Shown here piece by piece: positions 1 through 9,300 of a stretch of DNA of 64,000 nucleotides. The notes beneath the pieces were generated by a model. That model searched no databases. It saw only the letters and a list, made by a program, of their open reading frames with translations, and was not told the DNA's origin. Source of the stretch: Umezawaea sp049997955 (GTDB lineage Bacteria > Actinomycetota > Actinomycetes > Mycobacteriales > Pseudonocardiaceae). The position numbers and the translations under genes are program-made. Each line of letters opens with the position of its first letter. Position 1 is the stretch's first letter. Location: positions 496,001 through 560,000 of the forward strand of contig JAEBDY010000001.1 of assembly GCA_049997955.1 (NCBI GenBank), written 5' to 3'.

Positions 1-1061
<1,061 letters not shown>

Positions 1062-1182
1062 CCCGTCCCGGACGTTCGGAGACGCCGCCTTCCCGGCGCT
1101 TCGGCGGGACCGCGGCCGTGCGGGACTCGGCGTGAACCCCGCAGGCCCGATCCTCGCAGGCGAAGCCCGGCGCGCGCGTTCC

Positions 1183-1452
1183 TCAGCGCCCCATCGCCCC
1201 GCGACCCAGCTTGAGCAGGATCATCGCGAGGTCCTTGCCGTCGGGCCCGAGCTCCTTGTAGCGGTTCAGCACGTCGATCTCGCGGTTGTGCACGATCCGC
1301 GTCCCGCCCGCGGCCATCCGCGCCGCTCCGATGATCTTGGACACCTCGGCGCGCCTCTTCACGAGCCGCAGCAGCTCCTTGTCCAGGTGGTCGATCTCCT
1401 GGCGGAGCTCGTCGATGTCCGGCGCGACGACGGGGGTTTCGGTGGTGCTCAT
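1183..1452 (-). CDS. Chorismate mutase (AroQ class)
   Basis: An 89-residue all-helical protein. After about 12 residues comes the AroQ pattern: IDELRQEIDHLDKELLRLV, then KRRAEVSKIIG and a C-terminal helix. It would convert chorismate to prephenate in phenylalanine/tyrosine synthesis. Length and order match the small intracellular actinobacterial enzyme (Rv0948c of M. tuberculosis), which is weakly active alone and is activated by DAHP synthase. No signal peptide is present, so it is not the secreted type. Position next to pcrA is conserved in mycobacteria. ATG start at 1452. Confidence 0.9.
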   Translation of the reverse strand: MSTTETPVVAPDIDELRQEIDHLDKELLRLVKRRAEVSKIIGAARMAAGGTRIVHNREIDVLNRYKELGPDGKDLAMILLKLGRGAMGR

Positions 1453-1502
1453 GGGGTGTGACCTCTCGAACTCTGATCGAGTCCCGGCCCCCGAAGCGAC
1501 GA

Positions 1503-1532
1503 AAGCCCCGGTGTCCGAGGACTCCGGGGCTT
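1503..1532 (-). terminator. Hairpin following the small open frame at 1550-1690
   Basis: Arms AAGCCCCGG (1503-1511) and CCGGGGCTT (1524-1532) are exact complements (9 bp) with a 12-nt loop. On the minus strand only a short T run follows. It lies 17 nt after the TAG at 1550-1552 and before chorismate mutase. Confidence 0.5.
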
Positions 1533-1549
1533 CAGTGGTTGCTTGCGCG

Positions 1550-1690
1550 CTAGGCGACCACGGGAGCCGGAGTCCGGTTCCCGTAGAAAAACTCGAAGTG
1601 GGTCGTCAGCACGCCGCCACTGTGCCACACGACCACCCGACCCTGCCAGTCCGCGATCCGCGCGCCCCTCCGGACCGCGGGATTCCGTGT
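1550..1690 (-). other. Possible small or frameshifted protein gene
   Basis: The minus strand is open from just after a TGA (1691-1693) to a TAG at 1550-1552. It encodes a convincing hydrophobic/aromatic peptide: RIADWQGRVVVWHSGG followed by VLTTHFEFFYGNRTPAPVVA. The only usual start in this frame is GTG 1636, giving 28 residues. An ATG at 1694 with a good GAGGGTGAG ribosome site lies in another frame, so a one-base shift would join that start (MNTESR) to the peptide. A hairpin follows the stop. This could be a small gene with a rare start, a frameshifted remnant, or chance. Confidence 0.35.
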
Positions 1691-1823
1691 TCATCTCACC
1701 CTCGGAGGGCTGATCAGCGATATTTGGGTCACGATCCGTCATCGCGTCCGGCACGGGTGAAACGTCCTCGGGTCGCACGTCGATGGAAGTGCCAAGGGGT
1801 GCGACAACACAGAGGGTGGCGAC

Positions 1824-2330
1824 ATGTCAGATTCGATGGTGAGCAGGCGCACTGTGTTCGGGGTGGCCGCCGCGGCGGCCTTGGCGGGGACGGCGGCGGG
1901 GACCGCCGGTATCGCGAACGCGCAGACCGCGCAGCAGCCGACGGATCTCCCCGGCGTGGAACTGGAGCCGGGCAAGGGTGTAGTGAAGATCAGCGACACG
2001 TTCTGGTACGTCCACGGCGGCAGGTTCGAGTTCGCGGTGACGTTGGGCGCGAGGACCCAGAACAAGAAGCGGACGGTCCGCCTCGAGGTGCCGAAGGGCT
2101 TCGACATCCTGTCGATCAACGGCGAGAAGTGGAAGGTCGAGAAGGTCGACGACACCGACGTGGAGGCGACCCACCCGGAGTTGGAACGACCCGGCCTGAA
2201 GCTGCCGACGCTGGTCATCGAGGGCAGCACGAGGAAGTACGGGGACAGCCCGCTCAACGCGTCGGTGCGCGAGAAGTCGGTGAACTACCGGCGCAAGGGC
2301 GTCACGGTCAGCATCGACACCAGCCTATGA
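1824..2330 (+). CDS. Secreted protein of unknown function with Tat-type signal
   Basis: 168 residues. The N-terminus has a twin-arginine motif (SRRTVFG, residues 7-13), an Ala-rich hydrophobic stretch and a probable cleavage site after ANA (about residue 33), so export folded by Tat is likely. The mature part of about 130 residues looks beta-rich and has no recognised domain. It shares the pattern VEL..G.GV....D..WY.HG..FEF.VT.GA with the next gene, so the two are tandem paralogues. Start ATG 1824 follows AGAGGG with 7-nt spacing. Confidence 0.75.
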   Translation: MSDSMVSRRTVFGVAAAAALAGTAAGTAGIANAQTAQQPTDLPGVELEPGKGVVKISDTFWYVHGGRFEFAVTLGARTQNKKRTVRLEVPKGFDILSINGEKWKVEKVDDTDVEATHPELERPGLKLPTLVIEGSTRKYGDSPLNASVREKSVNYRRKGVTVSIDTSL

Positions 2331-2422
2331 GCTGACGCTCGTTCGTGGAGATCCTTCACTCGGTCGTGTCACGTTGATTGTGGGATCGTGAACAGTCGAC
2401 AAAACGGGCGAAGGTGATCCCC

Positions 2423-2947
2423 ATGCGGAAGAGCAGGGTCGTCGCCGGATTGGTCGCGGTGGGCACGCTGTTGGCCCTCGCGTTCGGTTCGGCGACGGTC
2501 GCGGCCGGTGCTCCACCGGCCGAGGAGGCGCAGCGCTCGGTCGCCGCGCCCGCCAGGGCCGACCAGGGCTCGGTGGAACTCGCCAGCGGTAGGGGCGTGA
2601 AGGATTTCGGCGACTACTGGTACATGCACGGCTCGGACTTCGAGTTCTCGGTGACGGCGGGTGCTGCCAGCGAGAGCAGGTCGGACGGCGCGACGGTCTT
2701 CGTGTCGTGGCCCGCCCAGCTCCGCCTGCTGGGCTCGACGGGCGAGAGCTGGTCGTGCGCGGAGGTCGAGGGCGGCGTCGAGTGCGTCAACCCCGCGGTG
2801 GTCGAGCCCGGTCGGTTCTGGCCGGTGCTCACGCTGAACGCGAGGGGCACCGAGACGGTGCACGACACGATCGACGCCTACCTGCGCGGAGTGGGTGGCG
2901 CCGAAGCTCACGCGGGCGTGCCCTTCACGTTCGACACGAGCTCCTGA
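2423..2947 (+). CDS. Secreted paralogue of the preceding protein, Sec-type signal
   Basis: 174 residues from ATG 2423, chosen because AAGGTGA lies 5 nt upstream; an earlier in-frame start at 2378 has no such site. Residues 1-30 form a Sec signal peptide (MRKSR, hydrophobic core, AGA cleavage site). The mature domain repeats the WYMHGSDFEF signature of the 1824-2330 product and has two cysteines in a SWSCAEVEGGVEC stretch that may form a disulfide. No function recognised. The two copies use different export signals. Confidence 0.75.
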   Translation: MRKSRVVAGLVAVGTLLALAFGSATVAAGAPPAEEAQRSVAAPARADQGSVELASGRGVKDFGDYWYMHGSDFEFSVTAGAASESRSDGATVFVSWPAQLRLLGSTGESWSCAEVEGGVECVNPAVVEPGRFWPVLTLNARGTETVHDTIDAYLRGVGGAEAHAGVPFTFDTSS

Positions 2948-2950
2948 AAC

Positions 2951-2986
2951 CGGTTGCGCTCACCGCCTCGGCGGTGAGCGCAACCG
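2951..2986 (+). terminator. Perfect 17-bp stem-loop
   Basis: CGGTTGCGCTCACCGCC (2951-2967), a TC loop, then its exact complement (2970-2986). It lies 3 nt after the stop of the second secreted protein. There is no clear T run, as is common for actinobacterial terminators. Confidence 0.65.
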
Positions 2987-3019
2987 CTCGTCGTACCGGG
3001 CGGGTAACGTGGCCCCACG

Positions 3020-5395
3020 ATGAGCGCCTTGTTCGACTTGCCCGCGAGTCCCCCGTCCCCCCGGCCGTCCAGGTTGTTGGACGACCTCAACCCGGCACAG
3101 CGGCGGGCGGTGGAGCACACCGGCTCGCCCCTGTTGGTCGTGGCGGGTGCGGGCTCCGGTAAAACGCGGGTCCTCGCCCGCCGCATCGCGTACCTGCTCG
3201 CCGAACGCCGGGTCCACCCCGGCGAGATCATGGCGATCACCTTCACCAACAAGGCCGCGGCCGAGATGAAGGAACGCGTAGCCGACCTGGTCGGCCCCCG
3301 CGCACGGTCCATGTGGGTGTCGACGTTCCACTCGATGTGCGTGCGCGTGCTGCGCCGCGAGGCCAAGACCCTCGGCATGTCGTCCAACTTCTCGATCTAC
3401 GACTCGGACGACTCGCGCCGGCTGATCACGCTGGTGGCCAGGGACCTCGACCTCGACCCGAAGCGCTACCCGGCCCGGACGCTCGCCATCCACATCTCGA
3501 ACCTCAAGAACGAGCTGGTCGACGCGGAGACCGCCGCGTCCCAGGCGGCCAACGACCTGGAGCGCCGGGTCGCCGAGGTCTACTCGTCCTACCAGCGCCG
3601 CCTCGGCGAGTCGAACTCCATGGACTTCGACGACCTGATCATGCGCACGGTCGAGCTGCTGCAGAACTTCCCGGCCGTCGCCGAGCACTACCGCCGCCGC
3701 TTCCGCCACGTCCTGGTCGACGAGTACCAGGACACGAACCACGCCCAGTACACGCTGGTGCGCGAGTTCGTGGGCACCGGCGCGGACGACGTCCCGCCCG
3801 GCGAGCTGTGCGTCGTCGGCGACGCGGACCAGTCGATCTACGCCTTCCGCGGCGCGACGATCCGCAACATCGTGGAGTTCGAACGCGACTACCCGCAGGC
3901 CACGACGATCCTGCTGGAGCAGAACTACCGCTCCACGCAGAACATCCTGACCGCCGCGAACGCCGTCATCTCCCGCAACCCGGACCGCCGCGACAAGCGC
4001 CTGTGGAGCGATCTCGGCGAGGGCGAGAAGATCGTCGGCTACGTCGCCGACAACGAGCACGACGAGGCCGCGTTCGTGGCGAGCGAGATCGACCGGCTCG
4101 TGGACGGCGGCGACGCCACCAACGGCGAGATCGCTGTCTTCTACCGCACGAACAACCAGTCGCGCGTGTTCGAGGAGATCTTCATCCGCCTCGGCCTCCC
4201 GTACCGCGTGGTCGGCGGCGTCCGCTTCTACGAGCGCCGCGAGGTCCGCGACGCCCTCGCCTACCTGCGCGCGCTGGCGAACCCGGACGACACGGTGTCC
4301 ATGCGGCGCATCATGAACGTCCCGAAACGCGGCATCGGCGACCGCGCCGAGGTGTGCGTCTCGAACCACGCCGAGAAGTACCGCATGAGCTTCCACGCCG
4401 CCCTCCGCGATGCCGTGGCGGGCAAGGTCCAGTTCCTGAACCCGCGTTCGCAGCGCTCCATCGCCGCTTTCACGGACCTGATGGACGAGCTGGGCAAGCT
4501 GGTGGAACGCGGCGACGACGTGGCCGACATCCTGGAGGCCGTGCTGGAGAAGACGGCGTACCGCGCCGAACTCGAAGCCAGCGAGGACCCCCAGGACCAC
4601 ACGCGGGTCGAGAACCTCAACGAACTGGTGACGGTCGCCCGCGAGTTCGGCGACCTGAGCGCCGTCGCTCCCGTGTCCTCGGACGCGGAGGCGATCGAGG
4701 TGGTCGACATCCCCGCCGAGGACGAGGGCCTGCCGACGGAGAGCTCCCTGGCGGCCTTCCTGGAACGCGTCTCCCTGGTGGCGGACGCGGACTCCATCCC
4801 CGACGCGGACTCCGACGGCATGGTCACCCTGATGACCCTCCACACCGCCAAGGGCCTGGAGTACCCGGTCGTCTTCAGCACGGGCTGGGAAGACGGCATC
4901 TTCCCCCACATGCGCGCGCTGGGCGATCCGCAGGAACTGGCGGAGGAACGCCGCCTCGCGTACGTGGGCATCACCAGGGCCCAGCAACGCCTCTACCTCT
5001 CCCGCGCCCTGGTCCGCTCGGCCTGGGGCCAACCGTCCGCCAACCCGGCGTCCCGCTTCCTGGACGAGATCCCGGCAGACCTCCTGGACTGGCGCCGGGT
5101 GGAACCGGAACGCTCCAGCCCGGCGGCGGCCACCACGTGGCGCAGGGGCGGCGGCGACTCCGCTCAAGCGGGCTTGGCGGCCAGGGGCATGCGCACGTCC
5201 CAGTTCAAGGGCTGGAACGAGGCCCCGGCGATCACCCTCGACGTCGGCGACCGCGTGACCCACGACAAGTACGGCTTGGGAAGCGTGATCGCGGTGGACG
5301 GCTCGGGCCCCAGGGCCACGGCCACGATCGACTTCGGCAGCGCGGGCACGGTCCGCCTGATGCTCATCGGCGGAGTCCCCATCACCAAACTCTGA
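3020..5395 (+). CDS. pcrA: ATP-dependent 3'-5' DNA helicase PcrA/UvrD1 (SF1A)
   Basis: 791 residues, the normal UvrD/PcrA size. SF1A motifs in order: Q motif LNPAQRRAV (residues 23-31), Walker A AGAGSGKT (42-49), ITFTNKAAAEM, Walker B DEYQDTN (about 235), GDADQSIYAFRGA, QNYRST, LMTLHTAKGLEYPVVF (about 606) and VGITRAQ. The C-terminus has GDRVTHDKYGLGSV, the Tudor-like module of PcrA/UvrD1 that contacts RNA polymerase. Roles: nucleotide excision repair, removal of RecA and replication-conflict resolution. The mycobacterial orthologue (Rv0949) has the same neighbours. A stem-loop terminator follows. Confidence 0.95.
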   Translation: MSALFDLPASPPSPRPSRLLDDLNPAQRRAVEHTGSPLLVVAGAGSGKTRVLARRIAYLLAERRVHPGEIMAITFTNKAAAEMKERVADLVGPRARSMWVSTFHSMCVRVLRREAKTLGMSSNFSIYDSDDSRRLITLVARDLDLDPKRYPARTLAIHISNLKNELVDAETAASQAANDLERRVAEVYSSYQRRLGESNSMDFDDLIMRTVELLQNFPAVAEHYRRRFRHVLVDEYQDTNHAQYTLVREFVGTGADDVPPGELCVVGDADQSIYAFRGATIRNIVEFERDYPQATTILLEQNYRSTQNILTAANAVISRNPDRRDKRLWSDLGEGEKIVGYVADNEHDEAAFVASEIDRLVDGGDATNGEIAVFYRTNNQSRVFEEIFIRLGLPYRVVGGVRFYERREVRDALAYLRALANPDDTVSMRRIMNVPKRGIGDRAEVCVSNHAEKYRMSFHAALRDAVAGKVQFLNPRSQRSIAAFTDLMDELGKLVERGDDVADILEAVLEKTAYRAELEASEDPQDHTRVENLNELVTVAREFGDLSAVAPVSSDAEAIEVVDIPAEDEGLPTESSLAAFLERVSLVADADSIPDADSDGMVTLMTLHTAKGLEYPVVFSTGWEDGIFPHMRALGDPQELAEERRLAYVGITRAQQRLYLSRALVRSAWGQPSANPASRFLDEIPADLLDWRRVEPERSSPAAATTWRRGGGDSAQAGLAARGMRTSQFKGWNEAPAITLDVGDRVTHDKYGLGSVIAVDGSGPRATATIDFGSAGTVRLMLIGGVPITKL

Positions 5396-5405
5396 CCCGC
5401 ACCCC

Positions 5406-5446
5406 AGAACGCCGCCTCCCGCCACCGGCCGGGCAGGCGGCGTTCT
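5406..5446 (+). terminator. Terminator of pcrA
   Basis: AGAACGCCGCCT (5406-5417) pairs exactly with AGGCGGCGTTCT (5435-5446). The 17-nt G+C-rich loop may pair further. It begins 11 nt after the pcrA stop. Confidence 0.75.
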
Positions 5447-5641
5447 TGCTTCCCACCACAAACCACCCCTTGCCCCCCTGACCGACTCCCCCCGGCCCGG
5501 CTCGACCCCGCAACCTGGGTGCTCCACCCACCCCGACCACGGCCCCAGCCTCCCCCAGACCCAACTAAGAACCGGGTCCCCAAACCCAACCCCAAACCCA
5601 GCCCAACCAAGCGGTTTGGGCCCAGTCCCCTCCCCGCCCCC

Positions 5642-5730
5642 GATCCCCAGCGCCCTCATGTCCGTCCGCTACGCGTCAAGGCATCTTTCCCGCCTTGACG
5701 CGGCGCGGACGGACATGAAGACAATTGCGC
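5642..5730 (+). repeat. 89-bp hairpin element, copy 1 (subtype I)
   Basis: Starts GATCC and ends ACAATTGCGC. A 61-nt hairpin at 5657-5717 has an inner 8-bp arm GTCAAGGC, loop ATCTTTCCC and arm GCCTTGAC, extended by outer arms CATGTCCGTCCGC and GCGGACGGACATG that pair perfectly across a 2x2 internal loop. Three other copies align without gaps at 8899, 26288 and 52231. It sits after the pcrA terminator. Confidence 0.85.
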
Positions 5731-5879
5731 GACCGGGGGCACGACACCCGACCCATTACCTAATTCCGACGCACAACAGTTCCATTAATCCTTTCGACGA
5801 ATCCCCAAAAACTCCTCCCCAATCCCAGTGCAACCTCCCCACCCCCCACGCGTCTTAGTGGTTGTCGGAACCGGTCTGG

Positions 5880-6026
5880 CCTCCTCGTTCGGGGTAGGAG
5901 GGGATCAGGGGGACCCGCGACCGACAGGGGGGACAGGGCCATACCGCGCGGGGGCGGCAGGCCCGTCGCAAGGGGGAGAGGTACAACCGGGGGAGTGGCC
6001 GGGTCGCGCAAGCGGCCCGGCCTTTT
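5880..6026 (+). ncRNA. Candidate structured small RNA or leader ending in an intrinsic terminator
   Basis: Between pcrA and the next gene lies a G-run-rich stretch with local pairing: CCTCCT (5880-5885) with AGGAGG (5896-5901), and GGGCC with GGCCC around 5936-5962. It ends in a strong terminator at 5997-6026, so something upstream is probably transcribed on the plus strand. The 5' end is unknown and no riboswitch or 6C-type signature was recognised. The downstream start (6077) lies past the terminator, so a regulated leader is also possible. Confidence 0.35.
5997..6026 (+). terminator. Intrinsic terminator with GCAA tetraloop and T4 run
   Basis: GGCCGGGTCGC (5997-6007), loop GCAA, GCGGCCCGGCC (6012-6022): 11 bp with one G-T wobble, then TTTT (6023-6026). 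This is the most classical Rho-independent terminator in the window, yet no gene ends just upstream. Confidence 0.75.
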
Positions 6027-6076
6027 CCGCAGGTCAAAAGCACCGCGTTCAAAAATTGTCGGTGCCGTGCGCTTTC

Positions 6077-6406
6077 ATGACCCCAACGCGACCATCGGGC
6101 CGACCAGGCCCGGATGTGGGGGTGCTCGGTGTGGATGAGGTCTTGGCGAGGTTGCTGCACGAACGCGTGGCGGGCTATCTCGACGCTGTCGACCGCCTGG
6201 CGGCGCTGGAGGAGTCCCGGACGACCGCTTTCGAAGCCCGGAGACTGGCCGCCGCCTGGCGGGCGCTCCTGGGCCTCCACGACCTCAGGAACGGCTGCCG
6301 GGTCTGCGCCAGGGGGCGCCGCATGTGCTCGGTCTGGCGGGTGGCGTGCGGCTATTTCGTGCACCGGCTCCCGTGGGAGCGCCGCCGCTTCAAGTTCCGC
6401 TCGTGA
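6077..6406 (+). CDS. Small cysteine-containing protein of unknown function
   Basis: 109 residues if translation starts at ATG 6077; GTG 6116 is an alternative. The middle is a charged helix (VDEVLARLLHERVAGYL, DAVDRLAALEESR) and the C-terminus is basic with four cysteines in CRVCARGRRMCSVWRVAC, possibly a metal or disulfide site. No domain recognised. It is convergent with the M23 peptidase gene and shares a bidirectional terminator with it. Its reading frame and G+C-rich third positions support coding. Confidence 0.55.
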   Translation: MTPTRPSGRPGPDVGVLGVDEVLARLLHERVAGYLDAVDRLAALEESRTTAFEARRLAAAWRALLGLHDLRNGCRVCARGRRMCSVWRVACGYFVHRLPWERRRFKFRS

Positions 6407-6410
6407 CACG

Positions 6411-6439
6411 GCTCCGCCGCGCGTCGTGCGCGGCGGAGC
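6411..6439. terminator. Bidirectional terminator between convergent genes
   Basis: GCTCCGCCGCGC (6411-6422), loop GTCGT, exact complement GCGCGGCGGAGC (6428-6439). It lies between the stops at 6406 and 6447. Confidence 0.7.
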
Positions 6440-6446
6440 GGGTGTT

Positions 6447-7241
6447 CTAGAGGGTGACGCCGCGCTCGTTCAGCCAGGGCAGCGGGTTGATCTTCATGCC
6501 ACTCGCGTTCCACACCTCGAAGTGCAGGTGGGGCCCGGTGGAGAAGCCGCGGTTACCGACCCTGGCGATCTGCTCGCCTGCGGCGACCTTCTGGCCCTTC
6601 TGCACCGAGAAGTCCTGCATGTGGCCGTAGACGGTGACGGTGCCGTCGGAGTGCTCGACCCGGACCCAGAGGCCAAAACCGCTTGCCGGACCGGCCTCGA
6701 TCACGACACCATCGGCGACGGCGTAGATCGGGTCGCCGATCGGGCCCGCGATGTCGATGCCGTAGTGCATCTCGCCCCAGCGGCCGCCGTAGCCGGAGGT
6801 GAAGATGCCGGGCGCGGGGCGGAAGACCTTGGGTCGCTTGGCCTCGATCTCGTCGGCTTCGCGCTTCTCGGTGATCCGCTGGCTCTTGACGAGCTTGTTG
6901 GCCTCGACCGTGGCGTCGACGCGCTTGGCGACGGGCAGCACCTGCGGGGCGGCGTCGAGGGCTGTGCCGCCGACGCCGAACGCGGCCGCGCCGTCACTGG
7001 CGTTGGCCAGCGGCGTCACTTCGTCGGAGGAGGAGTCGGAACCGACTGCCTGCAGTGTCTGACCTGCACCTGCGGCGGCGAAAGCACCGAGCGCGACAGC
7101 GGCGACGACGATCCGTCCGCGCAGCGCGGACGGTGGCGGCGGCAGGCGGTGAGTGCTCACCACTCGGGTCGAGGCGCGGGTGACTGCCTCGTCGAGCACA
7201 TCGGTACCTGCTTGGCCGCCGGGGGAGCGGTGTTGAGACAA
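6447..7241 (-). CDS. M23-family peptidoglycan metallopeptidase, membrane anchored
   Basis: 264 residues from a TTG start at 7241, chosen because GGAAGG lies 7 nt upstream. A cytoplasmic N-terminus of about 42 residues precedes one membrane segment (about 43-65), an extracellular linker with a charged helix (about 105-137) and a C-terminal LytM/M23 domain. Zinc and catalytic residues are visible: H159-x3-D163 in MHYGIDIAG, GHM at 206-208, and HLH (238-240). It should cleave peptide cross-links in the wall. Rv0950c is the syntenic mycobacterial counterpart. A GTGAC direct repeat upstream may bind MtrA. Confidence 0.9.
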   Translation of the reverse strand: MSQHRSPGGQAGTDVLDEAVTRASTRVVSTHRLPPPPSALRGRIVVAAVALGAFAAAGAGQTLQAVGSDSSSDEVTPLANASDGAAAFGVGGTALDAAPQVLPVAKRVDATVEANKLVKSQRITEKREADEIEAKRPKVFRPAPGIFTSGYGGRWGEMHYGIDIAGPIGDPIYAVADGVVIEAGPASGFGLWVRVEHSDGTVTVYGHMQDFSVQKGQKVAAGEQIARVGNRGFSTGPHLHFEVWNASGMKINPLPWLNERGVTL

Positions 7242-7333
7242 AGCCGGGCCTTCCGTGTTCCGGGGAGTCCAGTCGGACCCGGGCGGGGGATCCCGGAGAG
7301 TCGGTCGGGGGTTCCGACTCTATGTCCTTGCGT

Positions 7334-7349
7334 GTGACCAGACCGTGAC
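7334..7349 (-). promoter_or_regulatory. GTGAC-N6-GTGAC direct repeat upstream of the M23 gene
   Basis: On the coding (minus) strand this reads GTCACGGTCTGGTCAC, about 93 nt before the TTG start. Spaced direct repeats of this kind resemble MtrA response-regulator sites, and MtrA controls wall hydrolases in actinobacteria. Assignment is by similarity of motif and target only. Confidence 0.3.
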
Positions 7350-7434
7350 AACGGACCGGGGGAACATAACGGGGTCGGAGGCCCGTCGGCAATCCCCGCC
7401 GTCGATGTCTACCGAATAGCGGTTCGTCCAACGG

Positions 7435-8415
7435 CTACGAGCATGAGTCGTGACGTTCAGTCACGTCCGAGTCCGCAAACCCGGCGCGTCCAGGCGTGAT
7501 GCGGTGTTGAGGGCTGTCATCCGAACGGGTGATGGCAGCGACGACCGTGTGCAGAGTGCGTGGATCGACGGGTAGTGACAGGTGACCTGAATCACGTATC
7601 TGGTGCTCTTCGACGAGCAACCCCGGATGCGCCAATCGGGCGTTGCGCTGCGGGACGATCACCTGGTCCATCGCGCTCCACACGACCACGAACCTGGTTC
7701 GGCAGGGCTTGCCCGGCTCGGCCAGTTCGGTGAGGAGGTCCGATCCCGGTCGCAGCTGCCGGGTGAGCGGGGTCGGCAGCAGGTACGCGGTCAGCGTGCC
7801 GCCGTGCGGCGTCCCCAGGGTGACCAACGTGCGCACACGCGCGTCCCCGTGCAGCCGCTGCACGTAGTACCGCGCGATCAACCCGCCGAGCGAATGCCCG
7901 ACGACGTGGACCTGGTCCGACCCGGTCTGCTCGCAGATCCGCTCGATGTGCTCGCCCAGCAGAGCGGCGGACCGGCGGACATCGCCGGTCAACGCCGTCA
8001 GCACGCTGTAGTTGACCGCGTGCACGACCCCGAAGCCGCGCCTCCGCAGCGCCCCCGACAGCACTGCGAAGGCGGACCTGTTGTCCCCGATCCCGTGAAT
8101 CAACACGATGGGGATGCCCGCGGCGTCCATGGCGGAAACCACCAGCCCCCGCTGCCGGGGCGGCAGCAGGTCGGTCCGGTAGTGCCGGAAGTGCTCATCG
8201 GGCCGCAACTGCTGCGCCACGACCCCCCACGGGTACAACACGGCGTGCGCGGCCAACCAGGCGGCCTCGACCGCGACCCCGCGAACCCCGCCAACGGTCG
8301 CAACGGCCTTCAACACGCTGACCGTCTGATCGGACACTTCCCTGACCGCGTGCGCCCCGGAACCAGCGCGTCGCAAAAGCGCATCCGTCAGCCGCCGCAA
8401 CCCGAGATTCCCCAT
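7435..8415 (-). CDS. Alpha/beta-hydrolase lipase/esterase (PGAP1/LipA-like)
   Basis: 326 residues. The core has the oxyanion-loop motif HGIG (107-110), the nucleophile elbow GHSLGG with Ser175, a later Asp (WSAMDQVI) and a His (DSGHLSL, about 280), completing a catalytic triad. This fits triacylglycerol lipases and esterases. Residues 30-75 include a hydrophobic helix that could associate with the membrane; no cleaved signal peptide is clear. The substrate is unknown. The gene is divergent from the long intergenic region to its right. Confidence 0.8.
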   Translation of the reverse strand: MGNLGLRRLTDALLRRAGSGAHAVREVSDQTVSVLKAVATVGGVRGVAVEAAWLAAHAVLYPWGVVAQQLRPDEHFRHYRTDLLPPRQRGLVVSAMDAAGIPIVLIHGIGDNRSAFAVLSGALRRRGFGVVHAVNYSVLTALTGDVRRSAALLGEHIERICEQTGSDQVHVVGHSLGGLIARYYVQRLHGDARVRTLVTLGTPHGGTLTAYLLPTPLTRQLRPGSDLLTELAEPGKPCRTRFVVVWSAMDQVIVPQRNARLAHPGLLVEEHQIRDSGHLSLPVDPRTLHTVVAAITRSDDSPQHRITPGRAGFADSDVTERHDSCS

Positions 8416-8898
8416 AAGGGTGAAGGTAGGTCATCCACCCAACAACAAACGAGAGCCCACTTCGTCATTCCCCAACACCAGGCCCACAACAACAGCAACA
8501 CCACAACCACATGAACCGGACACATCCGACACCAAGTTCAGCGCCAGGACGACCTACACCACAACCAGCCGAAAGCGCACAACCAGACCTTTGACCCACC
8601 GCAGCAACCATCGCCCAGCCAAAGGCCAGCAAAGTCGACACACCCAACCGGCCCCACCACAGCCAAGCGACCAAACGCGACCGAGCCACCACCAACTCAA
8701 CCGACCAAACAAGACCGGCCACCGCCAACTCAGCGGCCAAGCGAGGCCGCGCAACCGCCACTCAAGCGGCCAACTCAAGTGACCAGTGCAAACCGACCCA
8801 CCTCAGTCAAAACAGACGCACGAACCAGACAGACCAGACCACCCACAGCCCAAGCGGAAGCACGCACCCCAAGGGAGCCCAGACCCCTCCCTGCCCCC

Positions 8899-8987
8899 GA
8901 TCCGAAGCGCCCTCATGTCCGTCCGCTACGGGTCAAGGCGTCTTTCCCGCCTTGACGCGGCGCGGTCGGACATGGAGACAATTGCGC
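8899..8987 (+). repeat. 89-bp hairpin element, copy 2 (subtype I, slightly degraded)
   Basis: Same length and layout as copy 1, with GATCC start, 61-nt hairpin at 8914-8974 and ATTGCGC end. Single changes give one mismatch in the outer arm (GTCGG versus GACGG) and one at the inner stem. It lies between divergent genes. Confidence 0.85.
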
Positions 8988-9144
8988 AGCGGGGGGATCC
9001 AGCAGCACCGGACACCGGGCACTGCCGAAGACATGCCCCAACAGCGATCCGAAGACGGAAACCTTGAGCCCTGGCCCTGAGCCCAAGGACCTACACAATG
9101 ACCTTGACGCTGCGTGCTTACGACCTAAGCAAGAGACCTTGGAC

Positions 9145-9300
9145 CAGCGCGCTGCGCACTGCGCACTGCGCACAGGGACCTTGGGCCTGTGAACTGCGAC
9201 GCATGGGCCCGCAGTCTGCGACCTGGACCTGGACCTGGACCTGGACCTGGACCTGAGCACTGCTGGCCGAGTGTCGAGTGCCGAGTGCCGAGTGCCAGGG
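9145..9300. repeat. Short tandem repeats
   Basis: Three simple arrays lie close together: GCGCACT-type 7-mers at about 9148-9172, six copies of the hexamer CTGGAC/GGACCT at 9220-9255, and GAGTGCC-type units at about 9268-9296. Unit lengths are 6-8 bp and they are non-coding. Confidence 0.75.

Noticed and set aside
2960..5659. 899-codon minus-strand frame opposite pcrA
   Set aside because: A shadow frame: third-position G+C bias keeps it open, and the translation is Arg/Val/His/Asp-rich with no domain, while PcrA motifs are complete on the plus strand.
5880..6026. c-di-AMP (ydaO) riboswitch
   Set aside because: Some G-rich motifs look vaguely similar and a wall peptidase gene is near, but that gene is on the other strand and the conserved riboswitch core could not be matched.
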